Origin: Anarhynchus alexandrinus
Lineage: Eukaryota > Chordata > Aves > Charadriiformes > Charadriidae
Assembly (NCBI GenBank): GCA_008711295.1
Contig: VUYV01000046.1
Coordinates: 1,515,384-1,579,383, forward strand
Length of the DNA stretch: 64,000 nt
Direction: 5' to 3'
The position numbers and the translations under genes were made by a program. How positions within the stretch are numbered: the stretch's first letter is position 1; each line of letters starts with the position of its first letter. Below, in pieces: positions 33,601 to 46,009 of this stretch. Under the pieces are notes generated by a model, which worked only from the letters and a program-made list of their open reading frames with translations, was not told the origin of the DNA and ran no database searches.

Positions 33601-34731
33601 AATTATTACTTTTTGGGGTTTTTTTTTTTGAGATTTGTTCACTTAAAAGCAGTCCTGATGTTTAAAATCAACACAAAAGCTACTGCTTTGTGGAAAAAGG
33701 TTAGAAAAAATAAACGAGTTGAAAACTCAGAATTAAGAGACTAAATCTCTCCCTTGCAGGCATCCCCTGAAACCACATGGGATCCTGGGCTTTTGGTTTT
33801 GAATGTCTGTACTCTGCTGAAGACAAAAGACAAAGCCAGACCTCCTGGGCTTTGGGCAATGTTTGTGTTCCCTCGTACCTAACCCAACACTGCTGAGCAA
33901 AGGGTCTCCATACATCCTAAATACTAGCTTCAGATTCAACAGATAGAGGCATACCTCGATGCCAGGAAACTTCCAAGTCACAAATTCTAGGTCTGACATG
34001 ATTTTTGTAGGTCTCTATATGTACTAAGACCTTCTGATCTCACCCTTGGTTTCAATTCACCATCATCCATGCAAACAGCACAGGAGATTCAACAGTCTGC
34101 TCCCTGAGGTCAGGTCTGGTTCCAGACTTCTGAATCTCAGGGTTGGCAGTATGGGACAGTATCTCTTCTCAATTTTCCCACCTTGTTATGCAGTACCAAG
34201 AGGGTTTGGAGAGGTATTTGACCTTCAGTGCTTGTCTTGCCAACCTACTGGAGCAACTGATGTTTAGCTGCCCGAGAGGAGTGAAACGCAAAACTCAAAA
34301 TCATTAAAGCAATTTAGTTTAAAAATTCAAGCAGCAATGTAAACAAGGATGAACAAAAGCCAAGACCTCACATCCAAAGCCAGCTTTTGGTTGTCTGGGA
34401 ATGCAGAAGGCTATGTTTGATCTTCCTCCCTCAGTGAGTGTTTTCAGGGCAGGGCTGGGCTTTCTGCGTCAAAAGCATTTTTTTACACAGCCAGGACATG
34501 GTATAGTTCTTTAAATGCAGTACAGCTTGTCCAAGGAGTCATCAGTACCATGTCTCTCACTCAGACTTGTGCATTTGCAACTTGTTTATCTCCCTTCCGC
34601 AAGATAGATATTAGGCTTTTGCAACAGGAGGTGGGTAAATTTCTCCCAAAGAGCCAAACTCAGCTCTGGAAAAATGGGATTGCAGCAACATCCCTGCATG
34701 GGGCTGACAGGGGGGAACAGGACACGTCTGA
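30611..34731. other. Unique-type non-coding part of copy B
   Basis: It repeats 25,711-29,831 with four single-base differences and adds no feature. Any count of regulatory sites or frames in this interval duplicates that of copy A. Confidence 0.6.
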
Positions 34732-37455
34732 CTGAGTTATTGGGGGAATTAATTATTTTTTTTTTCCTGAGGACTCCCTTCCCTTTCTGTGGAAGTTATT
34801 TTTTCACTTGCACTCTCTCTGCTCTTCAAACTGATGTATAAGCTGTTTGCAAAGTGCCTAACACAGATGGCACTATCTGAGTCTGCTGCGGGTATTAATG
34901 GATAATTGAAGCAGTAATGCAAGTGAACAGTGAGCATCCTCCAGTGTGTAATTCACTGGTGTCCTCACTTCTACAGAAACTCACAGATCACCAGCTGATC
35001 CAAGGTCTATTGAGGAGGAGGAAAAAAACCACCCACATACACAAACATAGATTCTACCTTGTTTTAAGACTTCCTGAATCTTACAGTGAGATTTGAATGA
35101 AAAACATTATTTCTGAAAATAGTAACTTCAATAGTTAAAAAGAAATATAGGAAGGCAATGCAATCTCCCTGCAGGTGCAGATAACCTTCTGGGACTTACA
35201 CCTGAGACAGAGAAGGTAAAGCATAACTCACAGAGAATAGAGAAAGGATGAAAAAAAAAAATCTCTGAAAAGCTTTCATCAAAGAAAATTGAATTTAGGG
35301 GATGAATTTGCCCCATAAATCTAGGAGTAAAAATAGCCAAGGCTGGCTGATAGTGGTCTGAAAAATGAGTTCAGTTAGAACGGTCACAGCTTTGATGGAT
35401 AGGGGAGCTGCTTCTTATCAGGTCAGGCCAGTAATGGAAAGGCAATGGGATAATCATCAAATAATTCTTTTTACTACCTATCAGTTACACATAAGTGGTT
35501 GCCTTACAGAACCAGTTAACTGGTGACAGTAAATCTGAGCAGAGCCTGTATGCTCCAAATGAGGATCTCCTTGTACTCCTCCCTTACTCGTTCGAGTGCA
35601 TTTTGTTTTTCCATCTCTGGTGTTGCCCGGGTTAGCTCTGACTAAGTGCCGTTGCCATCTGATAGTGTCTCGGCACCTGTGGGAAATGTGCTAGAGACGC
35701 CACACTAGTTTCAAGCAGACATGCATCACCAGCAAGCCCCCATCCCCAGACTTAACTGGTTTCTCCAGTGCAGCTAAGCTGAGATGCTTTAAAAGATTTA
35801 TTTTTCAGATAAGAGTAAAGCTGAAGTCATGACTATGGGGGTCCTTAGAATAATGCTCTTGTTACTATTGTTACTGCTACTGCTAATACTAATACTTTTA
35901 CTAATACAGGTGATATAGCTTACCTAGTAGTGCTAATGATAAAAGCATCAGGAATAATAATAACAAAGACATTTTTCTCATTCTTCCTGAGCGCTAAAAC
36001 TTCCCTGGCAAAACAATTAAAAGAATAGCACTGAATCCCCAGCACCATCTGGCCTTGGAGACCTGCAGTTTATCCATGCAGAAATTTCCTGCGGTGTCAC
36101 TTTGGAGCTAGTGTTCTTTAAGTTTGCTGCAGGGGTGCCTTTAAAATGGGGGATGAAGGGTGGGTGGGTGTATGTGTGAAAATAAATAGGCTAGTGGCTG
36201 TGTTGAGGCCGTAAGGAGTTACAAACATAGTATTAGAATCCAGTGATAAAATTTTGACCATGGCCGTGTTCACATGGATATGTGATATGTCTCTGAAGCT
36301 CATTTACAATTTTCAGAGCAGAAATGATGCCTCTATAGCCAGATACCTGGTTGCTCCCTGTGTTTCCAAGTCGCAATATACTTCTGTTTTATAAAACATT
36401 GACCCTGATCGTATTGTGGGTCAACTCTCGTACTGAGGCACGGTGTATACATAGAATAGCCAGGTCAAGATCTTGTCTGGCCCATGACACTTATTGTTTC
36501 CAGTTTAATGGAGATAACCCCAGAACTGGGCAGAAAGGGTGGCTATTGGTATGGCACAGTCCCAGTTGTTTCTCTTACTTGGGATGTTCCTTAGGAAATA
36601 AACTATCTTTTAGTGTAATGGTGTATGCTTGGTCATGACAAGGTTGCATCCATCAATGAAGTTACCAAGTTTCTGCAAAGCAACTGGAAACCTGCAGTGA
36701 TGCCCTGTGCTCCCTGCTCTCCTCAGCTGCAGAGTAGAAGACATTGACCTTTCTCACTGAGCGGGGGCCATCTTTTAATTTACCGCTTAATAACTTTTTC
36801 AGTGGAGTCCTAATTTTATTTGGGCTTTGGATGGTGCTGTACTGTTTATACAATAAGTGTTTGTAAAAGGGAAATGGTTACTTCTTCACGCATCTCCTTC
36901 TCTTTTTACCCCCCCCCCCCAAAAAAAATCTGCCAAAAGAAAAATACTCACCGTTTGATTACTAGTGATGTTGCCTTTGTAGTTTTCATCAGTAATTCCT
37001 CATCTTCAGAGCTTCAGCTATTCACAAAGCTGTGCAGTTTTGCTTCTGAAGCACCACAATATTCGGTGGAGCTTGAGCCAACTCACGAGTTTAATTAGTT
37101 ATGTGACTTAAAGGAAAACACGGTTGCAGTTTCCTACATGCCATGTCACACTGCGCATCTGTCAAATAGGCTGTGGGAGTCTTCCAAGAAGTGCTTGCCC
37201 TGTTATTCAGAAAGCCAAGGCCTTTTGTTCCTTCAGTGGCAGCTTGACTTAATAATTAATACTTAGCACTGTGTAAACATGAGTTAATGAATCCTCATGC
37301 TACCCCAAGGCTAAGGATTAGTGCTTCCCTTACATGAAGGGGGAGACGGCCACAGCAAGCCCCGTTGTGTCTTCTCCAGTTATGATGGCCCAGGAAACTT
37401 CAGGACTGTGATGCCCCTTTAGAAGAAACTGTCTTTAGACAACAAACTGGCACAG
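34732..37455. other. Unique non-coding sequence
   Basis: No gene or interspersed repeat was recognised. Simple tracts are an imperfect TTACTA/CTGCTA/CTAATA run at 35,861-35,907 and a junction of 12 C and 8 A at 36,909-36,928. A stretch near 37,244-37,310 (AATAATTAATACTTAGC, GAGTTAATGAATCC) is AT-rich. Confidence 0.5.
36909..36928. repeat. C12A8 homopolymer junction
   Basis: Twelve C residues are followed directly by eight A residues. The exact lengths are uncertain in any sequencing technology that struggles with homopolymers. Confidence 0.8.
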
Positions 37456-37456
37456 G

Positions 37457-38756
37457 AGGGTTTTTTTATTCAGGGATAGTAGGAAGAAACACTGAGTACA
37501 GTCAATCTGTGCTTCTGGACCCTGATCTTCTTGCTGGTGCAGCAGAAGGCCATGATACCCACTCTTTCCAGACATAGGCAGGAATTCATGCTGCTGTGAG
37601 TGGGGCTTGCTGACATAAATTCAACTTCCATGTCAAAATTATTCTTAAGGGACTGTGACTCTCATGGCAGCTCCTCCTTGACCTTTTTGAAGGTTTGATG
37701 TCATAGACTCGGATACATAGGCTTGTCACTCTCTATCATTTCATAAATCAAGAGAAATGGTGGATCCTTGAAAAATTCAATAGTTAAGTGCAGGTGCCAG
37801 AGTAAAATAGAATACAGAACTCAGGTCAAGGAGAAACAATCCAGGTTCAAATAAAGAAAAAACTCTGTCAGGTAATAATCCCTTGAGCATTTCGCTTTAG
37901 GAATACAAGAGACCATCTGGAGTCTCCTGCTCCACAGAATAACTACTTGGAGTTTAGAAAGATACAGATGATGCCAACAATATGCTCCTCTTCTCTGCCC
38001 TTTCCCACACAACACAAGCCCCTAAACATTCACCAGTGTTCCTGTACCATAAGACTTTCAAAGTGCAAATGCCATACCCAGAGTTCGGACCTACTGATAA
38101 GATAAGCAGGACAAATCTGGTCTCAAACACCTGCTCCATAGTCTTGCTTTGGGCTAGCTCTGTGAATGGCTCATCAGCTGAAGTTGGAAGACAAATTTTA
38201 TTTTTTTTATGTTCCCAAGGCCTGATCTGTGATTTTCAGTATGTTAATGATGCCTAAGCAATGGCTTGAAGTGCCTGCACGGATAGGAGAAAAACTGGGT
38301 GTCAATGGTTTAACCAATCCACTCAAAGCTCTGGCAGAGTCCACAACTGGATGCAAATCTTCCAATATCTTTCTGTGTCTGCACACCTAGTGGGGCATAA
38401 AACTGAACCACAGTTGTGAGTCCAAGCACCTTCATCCATTTTGTCAATGGCATCAAAGGCTAAAACACCGTAGCCAAAACTCTCCTTTCTTATGAGGCTG
38501 TGGATGACTTTAACCTCTTGCAGGTCAATACAAAGCTTGGCAGGGAAGGTACTCCAGGGGAAGGGGAGGCCTCTTCTTCAAAGCAGCTTAATCCTAGTAG
38601 GGAATTGCTTCTGAGCCCACTGCTGAATGTCATCCTCCCCTGCCCGCCTCAGCACTCTGGTGAGGAATAACTCGATGGCTTAAGCTTCTCCCTGTGACTC
38701 GGGCTTCTCCCCAATGATTGCAGGGATGACGCAGCAACAGCAGCTCATCACTGACT
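37457..38756 (-). pseudogene. Unidentified decayed reading frame (retrocopy?)
   Basis: On the minus strand several long open stretches follow one another with few stops. About 38,756 to 38,400 reads ELFLTRVLRRAGEDDIQQWA, KVIHSLIRKESFGYGVLAF and DAIDKMDEG with two stops in about 115 codons. About 38,160 to 37,954 reads FTELAQSKTMEQVFETRFVL and CTLKVLWYRNTGECLG. About 37,890 to 37,470 reads HLTIEFFKDPPFLLIYEMIE, SDKPMYPSL and KKIRVQKHRLTVL with a few stops, followed by CCCTGAATAAAAAAACCC, which contains an AATAAA word. The composition looks protein-like. I do not recognise the protein family and cannot exclude chance. No intron-exon structure is visible, so a decayed retrocopy is the first hypothesis. 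Confidence 0.3.
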
Positions 38757-39795
38757 CACTCCATCGACGTCTCTGAGAGAAGCAGGGGCAGGAGGGAGAC
38801 CTGCGTTTCCTTCATTTAAATTCCAGATTTTCTGTGAAGGTGGCAAAGCATGCCTGAGACCGTCTGCATGCCGTGCTAGAGAAGCCTTCACACTCGCTTC
38901 CTCTGGGAAGCTGCCTGTGGCATCCAGCACCCCTCTGAGTCAGAGCTGGTGGCTCTGCTGTTTGTTTGTTTCACTGGACATAGACAAATGCATCACGGGG
39001 GAAAACGGGAAATGAAAATACATTCAAAGGATGGTCACTGGCCCAGCGGTGAATGCCGTAGCTTTTCACGCAACACAAGGGAAAACAAGACTTAACAATA
39101 GCGGCATCAATAACGTATATGCGTGCCAAAGCACCACAAGCAACCAGAAACAGCTGCATGTTGCACAGTCTTCCCCAGTTCTCTGTGGCAATTGCCTTGG
39201 GATGTCTGATAAATCACCTTTGTCTCAAGCTGAATTAAAAAAGGCTTCTTTTGTCAGTGAATGTGTTGCTACGATGTTCCCAATGCTCTGGTTCCTCATC
39301 TGCAAAGCTACCGTGCAGCGGAGCCTCCTGGAATCCTTATCTTGGTGTCTGACACAGTTTTGCCCTGAACATGTTGTGCCTTTGCAAATTATAATCCGAT
39401 TTGAAAGTGATACTTATCTCAAGTGGGCTAAATGACTTACAGTTCATAATCCTGGACTTCAATAAAAGTCTAGGCATCAGACGCACAATATCTCTCTGTC
39501 CAGAATGTAGTGTTATAATCTGTCAAGGGCCCTTATTTGGGAAAGGGATTGAATTCCTTGTGTGTAGCACAGACATCATCACTCGCATGATCCCCTAGCT
39601 TTCAAGTCATTACACCACTGACTGCTCTATTTCTCAAGCAACTTCTACAGCTTCGTTTCTGTGCCTGATCCCAGGAGTTTTATTTCCCTGGTTCACAGGG
39701 CACCACAGCAGCAGTCTTCGTCATCAAACCACTGGTGACATCGATGTCTCAGAGTTCAAAGCCTTATCCAGCTCAGGTGTCTCTGGAAACAAACT
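38757..39795. other. Unique non-coding sequence
   Basis: No gene or repeat was recognised. A 134-codon plus-strand frame at 39,031-39,435 has no known motif and overlaps a minus-strand frame. Confidence 0.5.
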
Positions 39796-40419
39796 TCATC
39801 CAAGGGGTTTTTGAATAGAAAGGATATTGTCACACTCATGGAAACAGGAGGCTTCTCTATCACAGTTTTTTTTCAGTATTTTCTGCAAAATGGTCTTCTT
39901 ATCCATTAATGGGAGTCGTGCAGACCTCCATACACGCACTGTTACTATAGCGGACAAACATTTGGAAGACCACCTCAGAGCGCTGGTGTCCTGATGCTCT
40001 GCTCCAGCTCTTGCCATCACCAGGAGGATGATACAGTTTCTGGGAGGTAAAATGTTCCTGGTGGGTGTTGCTAGTAACTGGTCCTTGCTGGCATACAAGC
40101 TTCTGTGATAACAACAGCAACCCTGGGAAGAATCTGGAAGGGCAGCAGATAAATTGCGACTATGTCTGCCTACCCAGCCATTCTCTAGCCCTGCAGAGAT
40201 TGCAGTTCTCAAAAGTATTTGCTCCAGGGCAAGGGAATGCAAAAACTGTTTTGTGAAATGAAAGCAATGTTTAGCATTGGAAGGCAACACCAAATATGTT
40301 TGGATATAATGACCCTGCAAATATAAAGCAGAGAGAGAGCAATATGAGGCAGGAGCAGACAGATGAAGAATGAGTGAGGTGGACCTGGAGATTTGGGTTA
40401 ATTCTGTGCCTTGCTGCAT
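39796..40419 (-). other. Longest open frame outside repeats (207 codons)
   Basis: A minus-strand frame with an ATG runs 207 codons without a stop. The product is leucine-, serine- and cysteine-rich with a basic end (KKTILQKILKKNCDREASCF) and no signal peptide, transmembrane helix or domain that I recognise. No promoter, splice or poly-A context singles it out, and shorter frames overlap it on both strands. A run of this length is uncommon in non-coding DNA of this base composition but not impossible in 64 kb. I do not assign a function and regard a chance frame as most likely. Confidence 0.2.
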
Positions 40420-43400
40420 CCAGGCAGCCTCAGACTGAGCAAGGACCTGCTCGGCAGGAGATCAGGGTCCCATCACACTACTGAGCACAGTCACCTGCAG
40501 GCACTACTGAGTTTAGCTCAATGAGTGCCGAAGCTTCAGACAGAAGCTGGGTTAGTTTATGAGTACATTGCGATATTTTGCTATAAAGCAATACCCTTCC
40601 CCAAATCTGGACAACCTTGAATAACCTTACCCAGGCAGCTCTCTGCCTGCTTTGGAGTCTTTTCTTTTGCAATCTGAAAAGAAGACAAGCGTTTCTAGTT
40701 CTAGGCTGACACTGTCCAGACGCATAATGGAAGCAACGTGCTTTGTTTCTGCTCCTCTGGTTGTGACACATAAGACATATTGAAATGGGTCTCAAAAAAG
40801 CTGCACTGAGGAGGAGAGGAACAGAATGAGTTTTTTTGCCTCAAGTGGCTCCTGAAATGAATTTGTCTTCCTTTGGGCACTGCCCTTGTGGTATTAGCAA
40901 GGTATATACTCCACCTCCTTAGGACATGGGAATGACCTATTCTGCTTATGAGACCCATTTTATTCATATTTTTCACCACTATATGAATTCCTGCGAGGAT
41001 GGCTTCCTCACCTTCCCCAAATCTCACCTCTATTTTCTAGTGTTACCACCATGCAAGACATCACACTTCAAACTAGCTGTTGGGGAAAGTGTTGTCCAAT
41101 AACCAGGTAAGAGTGGGATGAAATCCCAAATTTTATGGGTTTAAATTTTTATGGCAAGCAGATTTGATTCTTCCAAGGATATTTGCTTGACACCGTTGCA
41201 TTAAAATTTTGGAGATAAACTAGCCGGAGATTAGCTCATGGTTTGAAGGCAAAATGAGGTGCCATTACCAAAAATGCAGTACAGGCACTCTCTAGGGATG
41301 GGAGATGTCAGGTCTGTATCTGGAGGGAGGTTTGGAGATTCTGTTTAACCCATTTTTTTTTTCATGGCAAAGCTTAGGACAGCTGTGTTATTCACGAATG
41401 GCTCTTATACTCCTGGTTTGTTTATGCCACAGATTCTTACCGAAATATTATGAGTTAGAGAGTTATAAAACATTTTATGGTCTGCACATCCCGCTATAAA
41501 TCCAGGTTGCCTTAGTTACCATCTGGCTAACTGCACAGGTGAGGACAGAGAGAGAGACCGAGAGGGAAAGAAAGAGATTAGTACTAATACATTTTTAAAA
41601 TCTTGAAAGATCTTGTGAATTGTAATGTTGTGATATGATAGAAAGCTTTCAAGACCTGCACAATACGAGAGGACTATGAAAGCAAAGATTCAGACGAGCA
41701 GCTCTCTGACAAGATAGTGAACACACTTATCGGTCTTTTTATTAAGAAAATCATGAATCTAAGCCTGAATATTGGCAAATCAAAAGCTTTAGCGAAGCTA
41801 ATACTTAGTCCCTTCTTGAACACTTTCCGTGTTTAGGCTGAAGAGCTGTCTTCCCTGGTAATAAAATGTGGTTCATCTTCTGATTGTGAGAGCAGGTGGC
41901 ATGGCCCAACTTATATCCTTATGATTAAATCATCTTCGCAAGCCTCTAATCCAAACTGTGCATTGGGACCAGTCTGGTCTGTGCTACCTCCTGACCAATT
42001 TGTTTAGGCTGCACTGCCCTGTGAAGCAGGGACAGGCACTGCCCATGTTAGTTAGTACAGACCAAAACCATGCCATGGGGTAACCTGATGACTGAACAGT
42101 AAAGACTGGATGCAGGATAGCATGCTATGGTCCATGCTTTAGTCTGATTTAGTGTAAATGGAGGAACAGGGAGCAAAGACATCTTCCGAATACCTTCAAA
42201 AATTGTATGGCTACTTGAACAAAGCAGGCTGGAAGGGTGGCACTGGTATTCCTGTGAAGTTTTGTGACACAGTTGTGAGTCACATAATAGTTGTTTTCCT
42301 TAGAGCAAGTCCCAGCTGCCAGAATCAACAGCAAAGGCTTGATATTCTCAGCCTTCATTCGAAAAGACAAAGGAGAAGACTAAATCAAATAATTCTTGCA
42401 CACACTGTCGTGAAGGAAAGTTTGCATGAATGGAGGTCCCCCTGTGGGCAGAGAGGCCAGCATTTCATAAAAGCTGTTATTTTAAGCCAAGCTCGTAATC
42501 TTCTGAGAACAGACTCATTTCTTTGGGAGAAGAGCAGTACCGCTAGCAGGTTCGATGCCTCTGACTCCTAATGCTTTCTTCATTCACTGCCGTGTGCGCC
42601 CATGGTAAACCAAATTATGGTTGTGGGTTTTTTTTGTGCGGAAAAATGCACCAAAGAAGTTTGGAAACAAACCCAGAAGTGTCTGTCCCATGTCTGTTCT
42701 CTGCACACAATCTAGAAAGGTAGTCACGGCTCATTAGGCTCATGGATTAGTTAATTGCTAGTGAATAATATGATCATATAGGTTGAGAGCTGTGTATTGA
42801 CTTACATGGGAGTCTGAGCCTCCAGGGAAGCTGAATACAGATGTTTGCAGTCACTCTTCTCTAAATGACACCCTGGGGATCTTGGATATTAGCGATGATA
42901 GCTCATAACTGTGTCCTGATAAAAATAGTTTCTCTAAATTAGAGTGAGGAGAATAGATAGAAATCATGACACATTTATTTTATTTTTAGTCTGAGTTTGT
43001 ACTGAAATCAGTAGGAAATGTGGTTGTGTGAACATGCTGGCTGTTTACTAGTCAGCATCTCCCAATCCCTTATAAGTTTTAACCTGATGGCCAGTTTCAA
43101 CCAAATTTAAATGGAAGTTTGAGATGACAGATCTCAGTTTTTGATGTGTATAGGATAAAAGATGCTAGTAACACTCTGACAGAAAGGTCATACACATGGT
43201 AACTCCTACTAGAGGTAGGAGAATTCACACAGGAATGCAACTTTAGTACGTGGACCTATGCCTATTGGATTCCTGCTCAAAGGCCTACTAGTTTCTGAAT
43301 AAGGTAGCAGAGGATAGGATCCTAGACACCAAAATGGATGTTGGGGATAAGTGGAAGAATTTGTTTAAAAAACTTATTTATTTTGGGGTAGGAGTGAGCT

Positions 43401-43576
43401 GCAGTATTGCAAAAGAAGCTGCATCTTCTTACCTGAACATGCTTAAAGCATTTGCTATACTCTTCTATGTCAGAGGTATGAAATGTTTGGCCACCTCGAT
43501 CAGGTTCTAGCTTTTGTGGTACATCTCACTAAGGTTTTTCTGACTGTTCATGCCCAACCAATATTTGTTGACTCAC
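40420..43576. other. Unique non-coding sequence
   Basis: No gene or repeat was recognised. A GA-rich tract lies at about 41,545-41,577 (GACAGAGAGAGAGACCGAGA and following bases). A 137-codon plus-strand frame at 42,158-42,571 is unassignable. Confidence 0.5.
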
Positions 43577-44154
43577 TGTAGTGGGTTAACCCCGGTAGGC
43601 AGCTAAGCACCACACAGCCCTCCAGTGGAAGAGGGAGAGAATTGGAAGGGCCAAAGTGAGAAAACTTGTGGGTTGAGATAAAGACAGTTTAATAGGTAAA
43701 TCAAAAGCTGCACACACAAGCAGAACAATATAAGGAGTTTATTCACTACTTCCCATTGGCATGCAGTTTTTTGGCCATTTCCAATAAAGCAGGGCTTCAT
43801 CTTGGCAGTTACTTGGGAAGACAAATGTTGTAACTCCCAATGCCCTCCCTTCCTTCTTCTTCCACCCATTGCTGATTGCTGAGCACAACATCATATGTTA
43901 TGGACTATCCCTTTGGTCAGTCAGGTCAGCTGTCCTGGCTCTGTCCCCTCCCAGCTTCTTGTGCACCCCCAGCCTACTTGCTGGTGGGGCGGTGAGAGAA
44001 GCAGAAAAGGCCTTGATGCTGTGTAAGCACTGCTCAGCAATAACTAAAACATTCGTGTGTTATCATCAACACTGTTTTCAGCACAAATCCAAAACATATC
44101 ACCATACAAACTACTGTGATGAAAATTTACTCAATCCTAGCCAAAACCAGTGCA
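43577..44154 (-). mobile_element. Solo LTR, avian ERV (TGCACTGGTTTTGGC type)
   Basis: Read on the minus strand, the element begins TGCACTGGTTTTGGCTAGGA and ends GGGTTAACCCACTACA, with proper TG...CA termini. Inside are the family landmarks: the U3 words CAGCTGACCTGACTGACC, GTAACTGCCAAGATGAAGCC near the promoter-proximal region, and the R/U5 words CCTATTAAACTGTCTTTATC (ATTAAA poly-A signal) and TCAACCCACAAG. The flanks are CTCAC on the left and TTCAC on the right, a 5-bp target-site duplication with one C/T change. No internal viral genes are present, so it is a solo LTR left by recombination between two LTRs. Confidence 0.92.
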
Positions 44155-45838
44155 TTCACTAAGGAACTCAAGTATTATACATCTCTCTTAAAAATGCCCC
44201 AGAACTTTGTCTTCAATGGTAATGAACCATAATAGGTAAGATGAATGCTAAGCTGATGTGCTTCTTGGAAGGAAGCAGGATCCTCCATTCGGGTGAAGAT
44301 GAAAGGGGACCCAGGCAGGCACGTGCCCTTCCTGCAGGAACCCTGGCTGGCTGGCGGTATTAGCTTTCACCACAACATAATGACCCTCTTTCACGAAACC
44401 TGCACTCATGCAAGCATGTACGTCTTGGGATAATCAATCAGACCAAACCAGCTCTTTCAGCAGCTGTGCATGTTGAAGTCAGAGTTATTGAGATTCACCC
44501 GCAGACAGAAGACTTGGACATCGATCCTTATTCTCAATTCTGGCATTGAAGTTGTGGTTCCTCAGCGCTTCTTTTTACCCTTCTCCATTATGAATGCAAT
44601 CATAACTTACTTTTATTATATGTTGAGACTTTCCTAAAGAGATTATAACATAAAAGCAGCTTTCAAAGCGTAACTAAGAAATACTTTTTCTCACTGATCA
44701 CTGAACTAGGTGGGACCAAAGATTAGATTGGAATACAGAGTTGAGTACAAAATAGTCCCCAGTACTTTCTCCATGGCTCCCAGTTTCCTTTGCTGATTTG
44801 ATGTCTGAAATACACTGGACAGATATTTTTTCTAGCAGTGTTAGACATAGATGAGTAATTCTTATGGTCTTTAAAAATAGTTCGGGCAAACAACTACCCA
44901 TCTGCACAACTAATGTACTTATAACCACCACATCTTGAAATTGCCTGGCTTCCTTTAAGGGCCCCTTGTTCCAGCAATTGAAGCTTACTGAAACAATAAA
45001 TATGGCAACGTTGTCAATTCTGATGGGTTGAGGAGCTCAGAACTGGTTAGTGTTAATTTACTCCTTGAGGTGGTTTGGATTTTGACAAAAATATAGTGTT
45101 TTGCTGTTGCTGTTTCAGTTTGCTGGCTGAGCATTTCTTTAAATGCTTACTGCCTCTGCTCAGCAATATAAAAGCAAGATTGCTTTTTATTGCCATTCTC
45201 TCCCAGCACAAGATTGTGTCTCGGTCTCTTACTGACTTAGCTAAACTTGTCAATCTGAGAACTTCATTTGCAATTTGCCAGGAGCCCTCAGGCCATATTT
45301 CTTGTGGTAGTTCGCTGTCTCCCGGGAAAGGTGATAGATTCACCCTTAGGAGCGTGAGATGACAAAGGACCACCATGCATCCCCCTGTGCAGGTCCTATG
45401 GGAGCTTGTGATGCTGTGCTAGGTGGGCTACATGCTTTCCCTTGCATCCTATTCACAGTGGGACTAAGACAGCAAGCTGCCAGATCCCAGGGCAGTGTTA
45501 CAGCTCAGGGAATTGTATTTGCTGTTCTGGGGACTGTTGTGCCCCAACCTTGTCTGCTGGTCATTCCTTCCCCTACCTGTGGTCCTCCATTCCCCAGGCT
45601 CCTCATAATATTTCCACTCATAGCCTGGTTCTTGTCCCTTCTGCTCCTCTTGGCTGCCTCGGTATCAGCCACACTGTTTTCAGTCCCATAACTGTCCCTA
45701 CCAGGCAAAAGAAGCAATCGCAGGAAAAATTTTGCCCATTCTTCCAAAACCTGGGATGGAGCATACTTGCTAGACTGAGACTTTTAGAAGGACCTAGAGT
45801 CTCTGTGCAAGATATTCTGATGAAACTGCAGCTCATCG
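44155..45838. other. Unique non-coding sequence
   Basis: No gene or named repeat was found. Frames around 45,053-45,376 and 45,359-45,747 overlap on both strands and lack motifs. Confidence 0.5.
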
Positions 45839-45911
45839 GGCACAAGGAGAGTAGCTATGGAGGTGAGCATGAAGGTGTTACAGAATCGTCATTAAAACAG
45901 TGGAATAATTA
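45839..45911 (+). repeat. Gap-flanking duplication, copy 1 (73 bp)
   Basis: GGCACAAGGAGAGTAG plus CTATGGAGGTGAGCATGAAG and onward recurs just right of the N at 45,912. Two substitutions are visible (A/G near 45,846 and C/G near 45,881). It lacks 23 bases that copy 2 has at 45,930-45,952. The layout mirrors the large duplication at 24.9-34.7 kb in miniature. Confidence 0.9.
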
Positions 45912-45912
45912 N
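45912..45912. other. Single N between duplicated flanks
   Basis: This is the third isolated N in the window. It lies exactly at the junction of two near-identical short segments, consistent with an unresolved contig overlap. Confidence 0.75.
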
Positions 45913-45913
45913 A

Positions 45914-46009
45914 GGCACAGGGAGAGTAGGCAGGACACTGCTGATAAGTGAGCTATGGAGGTGAGCATGAAGGTGTTAGAGAATCGTCATTAAAACAGTG
46001 GAATAATTA
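45914..46009 (+). repeat. Gap-flanking duplication, copy 2 (96 bp)
   Basis: It starts GGCACAGGGAGAGTAG and ends TGGAATAATTA, like copy 1, with 23 extra bases (GCAGGACACTGCTGATAAGT plus GAG). After 46,009 the sequence continues as ordinary unique DNA. Confidence 0.9.

Larger units (their letters stand above)
29833..34731 (+). repeat. 4.9-kb tandem duplication, copy B
   Basis: This 4,899-base segment matches 24,913-29,831 at about 99.9% apart from a 20-base deletion at 30,036/30,037. It starts in mid-CR1 and ends where unique sequence resumes (CTGAGTTATTGGGGG at 34,732 onward). The left single-copy part of the CR1 is not repeated, as expected if copy B is an alternative-haplotype contig that begins at an arbitrary point. 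Confidence 0.97.
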
